A stretch of DNA of 64,000 nt from Vreelandella zhuhanensis (GCF_009793355.1 NZ_WTKP01000001.1:124001-188000), one strand, 5' to 3'; positions 11,480-21,675 are shown, numbered from the stretch's first letter. Notes: a model not told the origin generated them from the letters alone. Program-made: numbers and translations.

Positions 11480-11614
11480 ACCGACTTTCAAGCCAAAGGA
11501 ACCCCGTTGCTGGACAGCAGAGCAGACGCTTCGGCCTTCACCCTGCTGCCCAGTCGGCGTATCATATGTTTCCTTGAAACCCACCTGCCCTTCAATTACA
11601 TAGCTACTAATGCC

Positions 11615-12655
11615 ATGAGTCTTGCAAGCCCTGCCTTACCCGCCATTGGCCCTTATGCGCTGCCCAACCGGGTTATTCTAGCGCCGATGGCCGGTGTCAC
11701 TGACCGCCCGTTCCGTCAATTATGTCGGCGCCTGGGGGCTGGGCTGGTGGTGGGGGAAATGGTGACCTCAGACCCCAGCCTTTGGCATACCCGCAAATCA
11801 CGCCTGCGCATGGATCACCAGGGCGAACCCTCGCCGCGCATCATCCAGATCGCCGGCGGCGATGCAGCCATGCTGGCCGAGGCCGCACGCCTCAATGCCG
11901 CTCAGGGTGCCCAGATCATCGACATCAACATGGGCTGCCCGGCCAAGAAGGTCTGCAACAAGGCAGCGGGATCGGCCTTGTTGCGTGATGAAGCTCTGGT
12001 GGCCGAAATCCTTGAAGCGGTGGTTGCTGCCGTGGATATTCCCGTTACCTTGAAAATTCGCACGGGCTGGTGCGAACAGAGCAATAACGGCGTAGTGATT
12101 GCGTGTCTTGCCGAGCAGGCAGGCATACAGGCCCTTGCCGTCCATGGCCGGCATCGCCAGCAGCGCTACACCGGGCAAGCCGAATACGACACCATCGCCG
12201 ACATCAAATCCCGGGTGTCGATCCCGGTATTCGCCAATGGCGATATCGACAGCCCCGAAAAAGCTGCCGAAGTGCTGGCTTATACCCAGGCCGATGCCCT
12301 CATGATCGGGCGAGGCGCTCAAGGCAACCCTTGGATTTTTCGCCAAATCGAATATTTTCTGGTCCATGGCAATCACGTGGCGGCGCCCTCTTTGCGCGAA
12401 CGCCGCACTGTCCTGAGCGAACACATTAGCGCTCTGCATACATTTTACGGCAGCCATATGGGTGTGCGTATCGCGCGTAAGCATCTAGGCTGGTATCTAA
12501 TGGCTGACCCCCAGTTTAGCCCCACTCAGCAACACAGCCTCAAACGTCATTTCAATGCCATTGACACGCCCCTTGCGCAACTTGACTGGATTCAGGCCGT
12601 CATGGCTGAGGACCCCAGTTCGCGTCTATTACCCAAAGGAAGCCATGCCGCATGA
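11615..12655 (+). CDS. dusB: tRNA-dihydrouridine synthase B
   Basis: DusB is an FMN enzyme that reduces specific uridines in the tRNA D-loop to dihydrouridine. I choose the ATG at 11615 ([12 protein letters not shown]), which gives 346 residues; the open frame starts at 11507, but its first 36 codons look unlike the family. The sequence [12 protein letters not shown] near the start, the catalytic-cysteine segment MGCPAKKVC (near residue 105) and [13 protein letters not shown] (near 230) are family signatures. The stop overlaps the fis start (ATGA), the classic dusB-fis operon. Confidence 0.95.
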   Translation: MSLASPALPAIGPYALPNRVILAPMAGVTDRPFRQLCRRLGAGLVVGEMVTSDPSLWHTRKSRLRMDHQGEPSPRIIQIAGGDAAMLAEAARLNAAQGAQIIDINMGCPAKKVCNKAAGSALLRDEALVAEILEAVVAAVDIPVTLKIRTGWCEQSNNGVVIACLAEQAGIQALAVHGRHRQQRYTGQAEYDTIADIKSRVSIPVFANGDIDSPEKAAEVLAYTQADALMIGRGAQGNPWIFRQIEYFLVHGNHVAAPSLRERRTVLSEHISALHTFYGSHMGVRIARKHLGWYLMADPQFSPTQQHSLKRHFNAIDTPLAQLDWIQAVMAEDPSSRLLPKGSHAA

Positions 12656-12978
12656 CACACCGCCAAGCTCTGTCGAGTGCGCCGTCTTCCAGTGATACGC
12701 CGGAAACGATGGCGACATCCCCCCTCGCACCACGCCCTCAGCCTCTTCGTGAAGCGGTCGAAGTGTCCATGCGACGTTACTTCGAACATCTTGACGGTAG
12801 CGAGGCAAGTGATCTTTACGCCATGGTAATGGCGGAAGTCGAAGCTCCCTTGCTGGCCTGTGTGCTGGAACACACCCAAGGCAATCAGACGCGCGCCGCC
12901 AACGTATTGGGGTTGAACCGCGGCACCTTGCGCAAGAAGCTGAAACATTACGGACTCATCGACAGTGAAGCGCCCTGA
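12652..12978 (+). CDS. fis: DNA-binding protein Fis
   Basis: Fis is a nucleoid protein and regulator of rRNA, tRNA and growth-phase genes. The 108-residue protein ends with the conserved helix-turn-helix [20 protein letters not shown] and the KHYGL tail. The N-terminal 30 residues are Ser/Pro/Thr-rich and make it slightly longer than the 98-residue E. coli protein. It shares four bases with dusB and is probably translated by coupling. Confidence 0.95.
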   Translation: MTHRQALSSAPSSSDTPETMATSPLAPRPQPLREAVEVSMRRYFEHLDGSEASDLYAMVMAEVEAPLLACVLEHTQGNQTRAANVLGLNRGTLRKKLKHYGLIDSEAP

Positions 12979-13038
12979 TCGCAAATTGACGCGAGCCAGG
13001 CCTTTGCTTTCCTTTCATCGTCTCACACGAGCACCTTC

Positions 13039-14619
13039 ATGGCTGAAACCACCCCATCTCCTGTTCGCCGCGCCCTGATCAGCGTCTCCGACAAAAGCGG
13101 CATTGTGGAATTCGCTCGCGGATTGAGCGAGCGTGGCATTGAACTGCTATCTACCGGCGGCACCTTCCGCTTACTGCAACAGGAAGGTATTGCGGTAAAG
13201 GAAGTCTCCGAGCATACCGGCTTTCCGGAAATCATGGATGGCCGAGTCAAAACCCTGCACCCCAAGATTCACGGCGGCATTCTGGCTCGTCGCGGCCAGG
13301 ACGATGCGGTGATGGCCGAGAACGATATCGTCCCGATTGATATGGTCGTGGTGAACCTGTATCCCTTCGCCGATACCGTGGCCAAGCCGGACTGCAGCCT
13401 GGACGACGCCATCGAGAACATCGATATCGGCGGTCCTACCATGGTCCGCGCCTGTGCCAAGAATCACGCTTACACGACGATTGTGGTAAATGCGAGTGAC
13501 TATGCCCGCGTACTGGGCGAGCTTACCACTCTGGATGGCAGCGTCAGCGATGCAACGCGTTTTGATCTGGCGGTCAAGGCTTTCGAGCATACCGCCGGTT
13601 ATGATGGCGCCATTGCAGACTACCTGGGCCGCCGGGTCCCCGAAGGTGAAGAAGGCTTTCCGCGCACCTTCAATATGCAGTTACATAAAAAGCAGACCAT
13701 GCGCTACGGTGAAAACCCCCACCAGCGCGCCGCTTTTTATGTCGATGAAAACGCTCAAGCGCCGAGCGTGGCAACCGCCGAAATCCTGCAAGGCAAGCCC
13801 TTGTCGTTCAACAATGTAGCGGACACCGATGCAGCGTTTGAGTGCGTCAAGGCGTTCAACGACACTGCTTGCGTGATCGTCAAGCATGCCAATCCTTGTG
13901 GCGTTGCAGTCGGCAAGACGGCGTTGGATGCCTATGACAAGGCATTTGCAACCGACCCCACCAGTGCCTTTGGCGGCATTATCGCTTTCAATGTGCCACT
14001 GGATGCCGACACAGCCCGGGCGATTGTCGATCGCCAGTTCGTGGAAGTAATTATTGCTCCGGGGGTCTCGCAAGAAGCCGCAAGCATCGTGGCGGAAAAG
14101 AAGAACGTGCGCTTATTGGATGTCAGTGCTCACTGGCCAGGCACTCAGCAAGCTGGACTGGACTTCAAGCGAGTCAATGGCGGCTTGCTGGTACAGGAAC
14201 GTGATGTGGGCATGGTCACCCGGGAAGAACTCACCGTAGTCAGCCAGCGCACACCCACCGAGCAGGAACTCCGCGACCTGGCATTTGCCTGGCGAGTCGC
14301 CAAATTCGTCAAGTCCAATGCAATTGTCTATGCCATGAACGGTCAAACCATCGGTGTCGGCGCTGGCCAGATGAGTCGCGTCTACTCTGCGAAGATCGCG
14401 GGTATCAAAGCCGCCGACGAAGGTTTGTCGGTACCCGGCTCCGTGATGGCGAGTGATGCTTTCTTCCCCTTCCGCGACGGCATCGATGCCGCCGCCGCTG
14501 CCGGGATTACAGCGGTCATCCAGCCGGGGGGGTCCATGCGCGACCAGGAAGTCATCGACGCCGCCAACGAAGCGGGTATTGCCATGGTCTTCACCGGCAT
14601 GCGCCATTTCCGCCATTAA
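13039..14619 (+). CDS. purH: Bifunctional AICAR formyltransferase / IMP cyclohydrolase
   Basis: PurH catalyses the last two steps of purine synthesis, formylation of AICAR and closure to IMP. The 526-residue protein has the N-terminal MGS-like cyclohydrolase domain ([11 protein letters not shown] at 13-23, [20 protein letters not shown]) and the C-terminal transformylase domain with [10 protein letters not shown] and the closing FTGMRHFRH. Size and order match the family. It lies 60 bases after fis, and a strong bidirectional terminator follows. Confidence 0.97.
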   Translation: MAETTPSPVRRALISVSDKSGIVEFARGLSERGIELLSTGGTFRLLQQEGIAVKEVSEHTGFPEIMDGRVKTLHPKIHGGILARRGQDDAVMAENDIVPIDMVVVNLYPFADTVAKPDCSLDDAIENIDIGGPTMVRACAKNHAYTTIVVNASDYARVLGELTTLDGSVSDATRFDLAVKAFEHTAGYDGAIADYLGRRVPEGEEGFPRTFNMQLHKKQTMRYGENPHQRAAFYVDENAQAPSVATAEILQGKPLSFNNVADTDAAFECVKAFNDTACVIVKHANPCGVAVGKTALDAYDKAFATDPTSAFGGIIAFNVPLDADTARAIVDRQFVEVIIAPGVSQEAASIVAEKKNVRLLDVSAHWPGTQQAGLDFKRVNGGLLVQERDVGMVTREELTVVSQRTPTEQELRDLAFAWRVAKFVKSNAIVYAMNGQTIGVGAGQMSRVYSAKIAGIKAADEGLSVPGSVMASDAFFPFRDGIDAAAAAGITAVIQPGGSMRDQEVIDAANEAGIAMVFTGMRHFRH

Positions 14620-14670
14620 GCGATTTTTGCTATCAAGACATTTTCGCCACTCAAGTAAGCGGACCTAAAA

Positions 14671-14704
14671 AACCTCCCGTCGAACACGTGACGGGAGGTT
14701 TTTA
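14671..14704. terminator. Bidirectional terminator between purH and the gabD-like gene
   Basis: AACCTCCCGTC pairs exactly with GACGGGAGGTT around an eight-base loop. A run of A lies on the left and TTTTT on the right, so it can terminate both convergent genes. Confidence 0.85.
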
Positions 14705-14766
14705 TGGGCAAGGTGTTTGAACCAAAATCTCTTGAACCAAAGTTTTCTAGAAACAAGAACCTTTGT

Positions 14767-16224
14767 CTAGCCCAGATCGATGCACATATATTTGGTTTCC
14801 AGATATTCCTCCAGACCTTGATGGCCGCCTTCACGGCCCAAGCCTGATGCCTTGACCCCACCGAAAGGCGCCGCCGCATTGGAAATCAATCCGGTATTGA
14901 TACCCACCATGCCGTACTCCAGCGCTTCCGCCACACGCCATACGCGTGCCATGTCTCGAGAGTAAAAATACGAGGCCAGACCAAATTGGGTATCGTTGGC
15001 CATTTCCACAGCCGTTTCTTCGTCATCGAAAGGAAAAACTGCCGCCAAGGGACCGAATGTTTCCTCCTTGGCCACTTTCATGTCAGAGGTGGCAAAACTG
15101 ACCAGCGTTGGGGTGAAAAAATTCCCGCCCAAGGGATGAGGATGGCCACCCAGCAACAGCTCGGCCCCGCGATCGACCGCATCCTGAACATGCTCACTGA
15201 CCTTCTTCACGCCGTCTTCATCGATCAACGGGCCGATGTTGACACCGGATTGCGTGCCATCACCGACTTTCAATTCGCTGTTCATGGCGACGGCGAGCTT
15301 CTCACAGAATGCATTCACCACGCTCGACTGCACCAGAAAGCGGTTGGTACAGACGCAGGTTTGCCCTGCATTACGGAATTTAGCGGCCATTGCGCCTTCC
15401 ACTGCGGCATCCAAGTCAGCATCTTCAAAAACGATAAAAGGCGCATTGCCGCCCAGTTCCAGCGAAATTTTTTGGATATGCTGCGAAGCTTGAGCCATCA
15501 ATTTACGACCGACTTCAGTGGATCCGGTGAAAGTGATCTTGCGAACTAACGGTGACTCCGTTAATGCCTGGGCTATTTCGCTCGCCTTTCCCGGCACCAC
15601 ATTGAAGACGCCGCGAGGAATGCCTGCCCGTTCAGCAAGATACGCAAGCGCGGTTGCGGAAAACGGGGTCTGGCTGGCCGGTTTGACCACAATGGTGCAA
15701 CCCGCGGCCAAGGCCGCGCCTGCTTTGCGCGTTATCATCGCCGCAGGAAAGTTCCAGGGAGTGATCGCCCCCACCACTCCTACCGCTTGCTTGGTCACCA
15801 CAATGCGCTGATTGGGATTGGCCGCTGGCACGGTTTCGCCATACACACGCCGGCCTTCTTCGGCAAACCAGCGCAGGAAACTGGCCGCATAGGCAATCTC
15901 CCCCGCAGCCTCCTTGAGAGGCTTACCCTGCTCAAAGGTCATCAACATGGCAAGATCCTGCTGGTGTTCCAGCATCAGGTCATGCCATTTCAGCAACATG
16001 TCGGCACGTTCTTGCGCAGTCAATCCCCTCCAGGCAGGCAGGGCGGCATTCGCTGCGGCAATAGCTCGCTCGGTTTCCGCCCGGCCCAAGCGAGGAACAT
16101 CTCCCACCTGCTCACCGGTGGCCGGGTTGAGCACGTTGATCTGCTCGCCGCTGTCAGCGGCTACCCAACTGCCGTCTATATAGGCAAAGGGGCAATATAG
16201 CTGTGTTTCCTTGAGGGCTTCCAT
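14767..16224 (-). CDS. gabD: NAD(P)-dependent succinate-semialdehyde dehydrogenase
   Basis: This aldehyde dehydrogenase probably oxidises succinate semialdehyde to succinate at the end of GABA degradation. The 485-residue protein shows the family signatures: ITPWNFP (near 150), FTGSTEVG (near 230), the general base in LELGGNAPFIV (near 253) and the catalytic cysteine in NAGQTCVCTNR (near 287). CTIVVKPASQTP lines the cofactor pocket. Substrate assignment rests on overall resemblance to GabD; glutarate semialdehyde dehydrogenase is an alternative. A GGAG precedes the start. No gabT is adjacent. Confidence 0.85.
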   Translation of the reverse strand: MEALKETQLYCPFAYIDGSWVAADSGEQINVLNPATGEQVGDVPRLGRAETERAIAAANAALPAWRGLTAQERADMLLKWHDLMLEHQQDLAMLMTFEQGKPLKEAAGEIAYAASFLRWFAEEGRRVYGETVPAANPNQRIVVTKQAVGVVGAITPWNFPAAMITRKAGAALAAGCTIVVKPASQTPFSATALAYLAERAGIPRGVFNVVPGKASEIAQALTESPLVRKITFTGSTEVGRKLMAQASQHIQKISLELGGNAPFIVFEDADLDAAVEGAMAAKFRNAGQTCVCTNRFLVQSSVVNAFCEKLAVAMNSELKVGDGTQSGVNIGPLIDEDGVKKVSEHVQDAVDRGAELLLGGHPHPLGGNFFTPTLVSFATSDMKVAKEETFGPLAAVFPFDDEETAVEMANDTQFGLASYFYSRDMARVWRVAEALEYGMVGINTGLISNAAAPFGGVKASGLGREGGHQGLEEYLETKYMCIDLG

Positions 16225-16345
16225 GAAAAACTCCTGGCCGGGTTGAGGCCTAACGGCAAATTGGTCTTCTCATGCTAAGACGAAAACCGGTGTTTAACCA
16301 AGTTCTGCTTTACAGCATGGCCCGACACCCAGCCCTATTCCACCC

Positions 16346-16897
16346 TCAATTCACCAACATGAGGAATTCGTGACGCGTTGCCTGGTCATCACGAAAAGCA
16401 CCCAACATCACCGAGGAGGTCATGCTTGAGTTCTGCTTTTCCACGCCGCGCATCATCATGCATAGATGACGCGCTTCGATGACCACAGCAACCCCTCTTC
16501 CCTGTGTCACTTGCTGAACAGCTTCGGCAATCTCGCGGGTAAGATTTTCTTGTATCTGCATGCGCCGAGCGAACATGTCGACGATTCGCGCAAACTTGGA
16601 GAGTCCCAGCACCTTGCCATCAGGCAAGTAAGCAATGTGACATTTTCCAATAAAGGGCAACAGATGGTGTTCACACATGGAATACAACTCAATATCTTTT
16701 ACCAGCACCATTTCATCGGTCTGGGAGGCAAATACTGCTCCATTGACGATTTGCTCGAGTGACTGATGATAACCAGCGTTGAGAAACTGCATTGCCTTGG
16801 CAGCTCGTTTGGGGGTCTCTCTCAAGCCCTCCCGGTCAGGATTTTCTCCCAACCCCGCAATGATATGGCGATAGTGGTGGGCAAGTTCATCGGTCAT
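16346..16897 (-). CDS. folE: GTP cyclohydrolase I
   Basis: FolE converts GTP to 7,8-dihydroneopterin triphosphate, the first step to folate and tetrahydrobiopterin. I start it at the ATG at 16897 ([13 protein letters not shown]), giving 183 residues, the usual size. The open frame extends 40 codons upstream, but AAGAGG precedes this ATG and family similarity starts here. The zinc ligands are visible in MCEHHLLP and RHLCMMMRG, so this is the zinc-dependent IA type. The AT-rich upstream region carries a spaced inverted repeat at 17016-17048. Confidence 0.95.
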   Translation of the reverse strand: MTDELAHHYRHIIAGLGENPDREGLRETPKRAAKAMQFLNAGYHQSLEQIVNGAVFASQTDEMVLVKDIELYSMCEHHLLPFIGKCHIAYLPDGKVLGLSKFARIVDMFARRMQIQENLTREIAEAVQQVTQGRGVAVVIEARHLCMMMRGVEKQNSSMTSSVMLGAFRDDQATRHEFLMLVN

Positions 16898-17015
16898 GTC
16901 GGGCCTCTTGAGATTACGCTGCGACACAATGAACCATTTAGCCCGGTTCACTGCACTCGGCATAGGTAATGCTGTGTCAGGCGGTGCTTCATGCGAGCAC
17001 CACTCATTCTTTACC

Positions 17016-17048
17016 ATACAATAACTATACCTTAATTTATTATTGTAT
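17016..17048. promoter_or_regulatory. AT-rich inverted repeat upstream of folE
   Basis: ATACAATAA (17016-17024) and its exact reverse complement TTATTGTAT (17040-17048) are separated by 15 bases. A second, overlapping dyad TTATTAT/ATAATAA lies around 17038-17054. The stretch is far more AT-rich than its surroundings. It sits in the 325-base gap between the folE start (16897) and the exported-protein gene (17223), so it could be an operator or promoter for either. The regulator is unknown. Confidence 0.4.
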
Positions 17049-17222
17049 AATAAAACAGTGTTCTTCTGATTATTCTAACGCACCTCACCTGTCTGTGGCA
17101 GAGTGCCACGCCATGGCAGCCCCATCGACTTGGCCTGTGCTATCATTACTTTGCATACACTAAGCTTGCGTTCATTGATCTTTGTGCAGCTTAGATACAG
17201 GTTTCACTATCGAGAGTCCGTC

Positions 17223-17813
17223 ATGATGCCAATATCTCCTTCCCTCTGGTTATCCGCTCTGAGCGTTTCACTGCTTGCCTTGCCCTTGAATGCTGCAGGA
17301 GCGACGTTAACATTGCCCAGCGATGCTCGGATTGGCGTTGAAGTCATCAATACTCTGAGCCTGAGTGCATCTACGCCCGAACACAACGAAATATTGCTGC
17401 ATCCTGCGGAAGTTGCCGGAACCACACACACACTTCCAGATTATTGTGTGCTAGTGGCAAATGCACGCTTTGAAAACCAGCGGGTACGTATCACCACGCA
17501 AGACGTCACCTGCATCAAAGCGACATCCAACGAGAGTGAGGTTTTCTCGGGAGAAATCAGTGCCGCTGCCTATGCAGAAGATGGAAGTTATGGTCTGCCC
17601 TGTGGCGATAATGGCTGTACGTTAAAACCCGGCCAAGGCTTTCTCCTGCGCTTATCCGAGGATGTAGCAATCGAGGCACAAGAAAACGTTTCCGCCAAAA
17701 TCAATCAAGAACGGCGCCAAGCTGATGGTACCGGTGTGGCTAACCCGATTCCCGCCGACAGCCCCTCTCCTGAAACAGCTATTGAAGCGCTCGGTGATCC
17801 AGACGCCGAATAA
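17223..17813 (+). CDS. Exported hypothetical protein
   Basis: From the ATG at 17223 the protein has 196 residues and a signal peptide (hydrophobic stretch about 7-22, cleavage likely after LNAAG). The mature part has four cysteines (in DYCVLV, VTCIKA, LPCGDNGC), a YGLPCGDNG segment, and a Pro/Glu-rich tail from about 170. The cysteine spacing and the order of a Cys-Val-Leu strand, a RVRI strand, a second Cys and a final GEDG-like turn faintly recall the periplasmic domain of TraB/VirB10 proteins, but no membrane anchor or conjugation genes are present. I do not recognise a function. It is convergent with srkA. Confidence 0.7.
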   Translation: MMPISPSLWLSALSVSLLALPLNAAGATLTLPSDARIGVEVINTLSLSASTPEHNEILLHPAEVAGTTHTLPDYCVLVANARFENQRVRITTQDVTCIKATSNESEVFSGEISAAAYAEDGSYGLPCGDNGCTLKPGQGFLLRLSEDVAIEAQENVSAKINQERRQADGTGVANPIPADSPSPETAIEALGDPDAE

Positions 17814-17826
17814 CCGCTAAGCCTCC

Positions 17827-18813
17827 TCAAGCCAACCACGGCTGGTGTCGATCGAGCACCAGCCGCTGCTGTTCCAATTGGCGAATATGCTGATCCCAAT
17901 AGCCACTGTCAGCCAACCAAGGAAACGCTGCCGGAAAAGCCGGGTCAGACCAGCGTGAAACCAGCCAAGCACTGTGACGAATCAAGCGGAGACTGCGCAG
18001 GGGCTCGATCAGCGCCAATTGGTCATACGGAAATTCACCAGCCTGTTCATATCCTTCTGCCATTTCACTCAATTGGGCGCGCCACTCTGCCGGGTTACCG
18101 ATAGGCAACAACATCCATATATCCTGTATGGCTGGCCCCATCAGGCAATCATCGAAATCCACCAAGGTAAAATCTTCGCCCCGTCCGAGAATATTGCCCA
18201 AGTGGCAATCGCCATGACAGCGAATCAATTGGTCGGCAGGCCAGGCAATATTCTTCAGCACATTATGTAAATTATTGGTAATGGTCTCATAGGCACGGCG
18301 CTGATGACGCCCCAACCAGTTACTGGCAAGTACCCGCTGCTGAGCCTCGATAACCTGGCCGTCCAAGTCGAGTACCGGCCGGTGCTGAAAACGTTTGCGT
18401 CGGGAGACCTGGTGCAAGCTCCCCAAGAGCTCCCCCAACGCATAGAGATGAGCAGGGTTATCCAATTCAGGCGCCTGGCCAACTTTCTGAGCGAACAAGG
18501 CAAATCGAAACGTTCGAAAATGATGCAAGGTGCGGCCTTGCTCATCTTTCCAGGGAGCTGCTACCGAAACCCCTGCCGCTGCCAGCTCCAGCAGAAAATC
18601 ATGCTCTTCCTGGATACAGGCATCGCTCCAGCGCTGGGGACGGTAGAACTTGATCACCCAGCCCTGTCCTTTTTCATCACGAAACAACAACACACGATTT
18701 TCGTAACTGTTCAGTGCGAACGGCTCTCTTTCCGGCCATATACCCACTGACTCGGCAGCGGCCATGACATACTCGGGCGAAAGCTCGCCAAAAGGATGAA
18801 TTACTTGAGACAT
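17827..18813 (-). CDS. srkA: Stress response kinase A (YihE/RdoA family)
   Basis: SrkA is a Ser/Thr protein kinase of the aminoglycoside-phosphotransferase fold linked to protection against stress-induced death in E. coli. The 328-residue protein matches the family size. LNSYENRVLLF and WVIKFYRP (ATP-binding lysine) lie in the N-lobe; the catalytic loop is CHGDCHLGNIL (near 205) and the metal motif VDFDDCLMGP follows (near 225). The dsbA gene that follows srkA in E. coli is absent here. Confidence 0.92.
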   Translation of the reverse strand: MSQVIHPFGELSPEYVMAAAESVGIWPEREPFALNSYENRVLLFRDEKGQGWVIKFYRPQRWSDACIQEEHDFLLELAAAGVSVAAPWKDEQGRTLHHFRTFRFALFAQKVGQAPELDNPAHLYALGELLGSLHQVSRRKRFQHRPVLDLDGQVIEAQQRVLASNWLGRHQRRAYETITNNLHNVLKNIAWPADQLIRCHGDCHLGNILGRGEDFTLVDFDDCLMGPAIQDIWMLLPIGNPAEWRAQLSEMAEGYEQAGEFPYDQLALIEPLRSLRLIRHSAWLVSRWSDPAFPAAFPWLADSGYWDQHIRQLEQQRLVLDRHQPWLA

Positions 18814-18851
18814 TATCCGTCAGCCTATCCTGTGCTAATTGCTCTATCGTA

Positions 18852-19637
18852 TCAGGCCTGCTGCAAGGGTGTTCGAGCAATTGCCCACACATCGACTCGC
18901 TCAGCACCGGCTTGCTTGGCAGCGGCTGCCAGCGCATTGACCGTGGCGCCGGTCGTCATCACGTCATCGACAATCGTTACATGCAACGGAAGCGGCGCCT
19001 CAAGATAAAATGCCCCCTGCAAATTCTTGAAACGTTGCCGCCGATTGAAGGCACGCTGACTCTGGGTGCTGTGCAGGCGCTCAGCATGGATCAAAGGCAA
19101 GCGGTACTCACCGGCTAATTTCTCTGTCAACCATACCGCTTGGTTGAAGCCTCGCTCGCGTGCCCGGCTCATGTGCAAGGGAACAGGCAACAAGGCATCG
19201 GGCAAGCCTCCCTCCTTTCGACCACTCAAGAAAAGCTCAAGGAGCAAATTTCCCGCACGCGGAGACGCCTGGAACTTGAAGGCCTTGAGCAAGGCACCCA
19301 CAGCACCCTGATACAACAAGGGCACATCGGCAGTGTCGAATTGTGGTGCTGATAGCAGACAATGCCCGCAGCGGCGTCGAAAACTCGATGTGCCAACGCT
19401 TATATTTGGCCCTAGGGGTTCGGCACATTGGTAGCAAGCGGTGTGATTCCAGGCCAATCCTCGATAGCACGCCTGACACCAAGGCGATCCTGCTGCGGTT
19501 GCCGTCAAGCAAAATTCACAATAGCCCGGCAAGCTGCGTCGTAGCCAACCCTGAGCCGCTTCTTGCCATCGCTGAGCCTTCAACCACTCTTGAATAGCTG
19601 CTGCGCGGCTCCGGCATCCTGCCAGTGTCTGGTGCAT
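18852..19637 (-). CDS. comF: ComF-family phosphoribosyltransferase-like protein
   Basis: ComF proteins help natural transformation in some bacteria; the domain is of the type I phosphoribosyltransferase fold. The 261-residue protein has an N-terminal double zinc ribbon with cysteine pairs CEFC, CQAC, CYQC and CGHC between about 40 and 95, and the PRPP-binding loop VDDVMTTGAT (near residue 225). Several starts are possible; the longest is given. In many gammaproteobacteria comF sits beside bioB, but here a tRNA gene and the island junction are next to it. Confidence 0.9.
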   Translation of the reverse strand: MHQTLAGCRSRAAAIQEWLKAQRWQEAAQGWLRRSLPGYCEFCLTATAAGSPWCQACYRGLAWNHTACYQCAEPLGPNISVGTSSFRRRCGHCLLSAPQFDTADVPLLYQGAVGALLKAFKFQASPRAGNLLLELFLSGRKEGGLPDALLPVPLHMSRARERGFNQAVWLTEKLAGEYRLPLIHAERLHSTQSQRAFNRRQRFKNLQGAFYLEAPLPLHVTIVDDVMTTGATVNALAAAAKQAGAERVDVWAIARTPLQQA

Positions 19638-19756
19638 CAGGTCTCCCTAGCATAGCGCCCCATCGTCTTACTCTTTGCTTATAGTTGCTGTTTGCTTATA
19701 TTAGCACCTTAGCCAAATATAGCGGCGAACTCACTACCCAAGGCAGCATTTTCAAA

Positions 19757-19784
19757 TTGACTTTTTCCTTAAAACCAGTAGAAT
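19757..19784 (+). promoter_or_regulatory. Promoter of tRNA-Leu
   Basis: TTGACT (19757-19762) and TAGAAT (19779-19784) are spaced by 16 bases, and the -10 lies 13 bases before the tRNA. Confidence 0.65.
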
Positions 19785-19797
19785 TCGCTTCGATTAT

Positions 19798-19882
19798 GCG
19801 GATGTGGTGGAATTGGTAGACACGCTAGATTTAGGTTCTAGTGCCGTAAGGCGTGGGAGTTCGAGTCTCCCCATCCGCACCA
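19798..19882 (+). tRNA. tRNA-Leu (anticodon UAG)
   Basis: The 85-base sequence starts GCGGATG and ends CATCCGC A CCA, giving a perfect seven-pair acceptor stem with an encoded CCA. The anticodon stem CTAGA/TCTAG encloses the loop TTTAGGT, so the anticodon is UAG. The long variable arm is typical of leucine tRNAs, and the T arm contains GTTCGAGTC. It forms the left border of the accessory island, whose integrase begins 166 bases downstream. Its 3' part is the likely attachment sequence, left intact by insertion. Confidence 0.97.
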
Positions 19883-20047
19883 AATCGAAAAACCCCGCCT
19901 CACCAGAGCTACTCCAAGCCTCTATAAACCCCGATAAATCCAGCACTTTCTTTAACCACAGCTAACCTGAATTACCCCCACCTACCGCTTGCTTTATGTA
20001 CACCACGATGTACCCTTTAGTTCGTAGGGTACACAGGGTACACAGAA

Positions 20048-21283
20048 ATGAAGCGCTCACAGATAAAGCGGCGGCCTCTGGCCGACACCGTACTGGCCTC
20101 TCTTGAGCCGGAAAGCGTCGACTACCGCGAACGCGATGGCGGCGGGCTGTATTTCCGTGTGAAAAGCAACGGCAGCAAGTCTTGGAATCTGCGCTACAAG
20201 CGCCTTGATGGTCGCTGGGCATGGCTCGGGCTGGGCAGCTTTCCCTTCGTATCGGGCAAGGCGGCGCGCAAGAAGGCTGACGATCTGCGTAAACTGGCCG
20301 CCGACGGCATTGATCTCCAGGTGTACAAGCAAGGGGTACAAGGCAAGCCGACGTTCAAGGCGTCAGCCGAGGAATGGTATCAGCGCAAACTGGACGCTGG
20401 GCGATCCCTGGGCACCACGCGACAGATGCGCCTTTATCTCGACAATGACATCCTGCCCGCTATCGGAAAAAAAGCGCTCGACCAGATAACCCGCGCCGAT
20501 TGCGCCGCGATCCAAAAGGCGATCGAGGACCGTGACGCGCATAGCGTTGCCAAGAAAGTGCGGTCATGGATTGGTCAGACGTTTTCGCTGGCCGTCGCTC
20601 AGGGAAAGTGCGACCTGAATCCTGCGTCAGAGCTTAGGCATATTGCTGCGCAGGCCCCCAAAACAACCCAATACCCTCATCTTCTAGAGCCTGAGCTGCC
20701 CGCCTTTCTTGCTGCTCTGAAAAAGTCCCCCAGCAGGGCGATTACTCAGGCGGCGGTCTGGCTGGTGCTGCGCACTGCCTCGCGCCCCGGCATGGTACGG
20801 TTATCAGAGTGGGCGGAGTTCGATCTGGATGCCGCTCTCTGGTCAATACCGGGAGTCAGAATGAAAACGCGGCACGACCATCTGGTACCGCTATCGAGCC
20901 AAAGCGTCAGTGCGTTGCGCGATCTTCATGAGATTACCGGGCGCAGCCGATGGACCTTTCCTGGCAGCGGCCCCAAAAACCCCACGCTCAGCGAGAACAC
21001 GATCAACAAGGCACTGACCTTGGTTGGCTACAAGAACAAGCTGGTTGGTCACGGTTCGCGGCATACGGCATCGACGCTGTTGCGCGAACACGGCTGGAAA
21101 AAAGATTATGTCGAGGCTCAGCTAGCGCATAAAGAGCCCGGCATGTCGGGCGTCTATAACAAAGCGCAGTACATCGAGGGGCGTCAGGTCATGATGCAGT
21201 GGTACTGCGACTATCTTGATGCGCTGGAATGCGGGATAGGCAGGGATGAGCAGCAGGCATTCAAAGAGCGAGTGATGCCCTAA
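20048..21283 (+). CDS. Tyrosine site-specific integrase (P4-like, tRNA-associated)
   Basis: The enzyme would integrate or excise the island at the tRNA-Leu 3' end. The 411-residue protein has the DUF4102 N-terminal arm-binding domain (GGLYFRVKSNGSKSW near residue 35), a core-binding SAM-like domain (about 100-185) and the catalytic domain. Catalytic residues are Arg246 (SRPGMVR), His335 and Arg338 (HGSRH), the QLAHKEP box, and the nucleophile Tyr370 (GVYNKAQY). It appears intact. It is not an IntI: I see no IntI-type additional patch between the Arg and HxxR boxes, and it lies about 2.6 kb from the first cassette. Confidence 0.93.
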   Translation: MKRSQIKRRPLADTVLASLEPESVDYRERDGGGLYFRVKSNGSKSWNLRYKRLDGRWAWLGLGSFPFVSGKAARKKADDLRKLAADGIDLQVYKQGVQGKPTFKASAEEWYQRKLDAGRSLGTTRQMRLYLDNDILPAIGKKALDQITRADCAAIQKAIEDRDAHSVAKKVRSWIGQTFSLAVAQGKCDLNPASELRHIAAQAPKTTQYPHLLEPELPAFLAALKKSPSRAITQAAVWLVLRTASRPGMVRLSEWAEFDLDAALWSIPGVRMKTRHDHLVPLSSQSVSALRDLHEITGRSRWTFPGSGPKNPTLSENTINKALTLVGYKNKLVGHGSRHTASTLLREHGWKKDYVEAQLAHKEPGMSGVYNKAQYIEGRQVMMQWYCDYLDALECGIGRDEQQAFKERVMP

Positions 21284-21675
21284 CTCTTGCCGGTTTTCAA
21301 GACCTATACGTTAAGCAATAAGCCACTATAAATAACTGAATTTAAATGATAATCACGCTGGGCGCAGTGTGTACCGAAACACCGTTATTCTCAATATTAG
21401 GCAGCTAGACACATTAGATTGCAGGCCTCTGGCACAATCTGGACACAGTGCTATTTGTGCGCGCCAGTTAGCCCTGCCAACAGTCGGCGGATTTTGAAGC
21501 CTTCGCTTATCTACTCATCGCGGCACATTGCATTGATCGTGCTAGGTTTTCACCTCATAAATTGTTTGTTTTGGCTCGCAAACGCTCAACGAGGTTGACG
21601 CAATGTGGACACTTTTCACACCCTATCCGATCTCATGCTATCCTCTGAGACTACGTTTACAGCTGGATACCAAGG
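21284..21675. other. 392-base non-coding stretch after the integrase
   Basis: No convincing gene, RNA or promoter is visible. The stretch is AT-richer than the core genome. I looked for a copy of the tRNA 3' end here and found none. Confidence 0.4.

Noticed and set aside
20048-21283. The tyrosine recombinase as a possible integron integrase for the cassettes
   Set aside because: It has the DUF4102 arm-binding domain and sits directly behind a tRNA like P4-type integrases, and it shows no IntI-specific insertion, so it is unlikely to act on attC sites.
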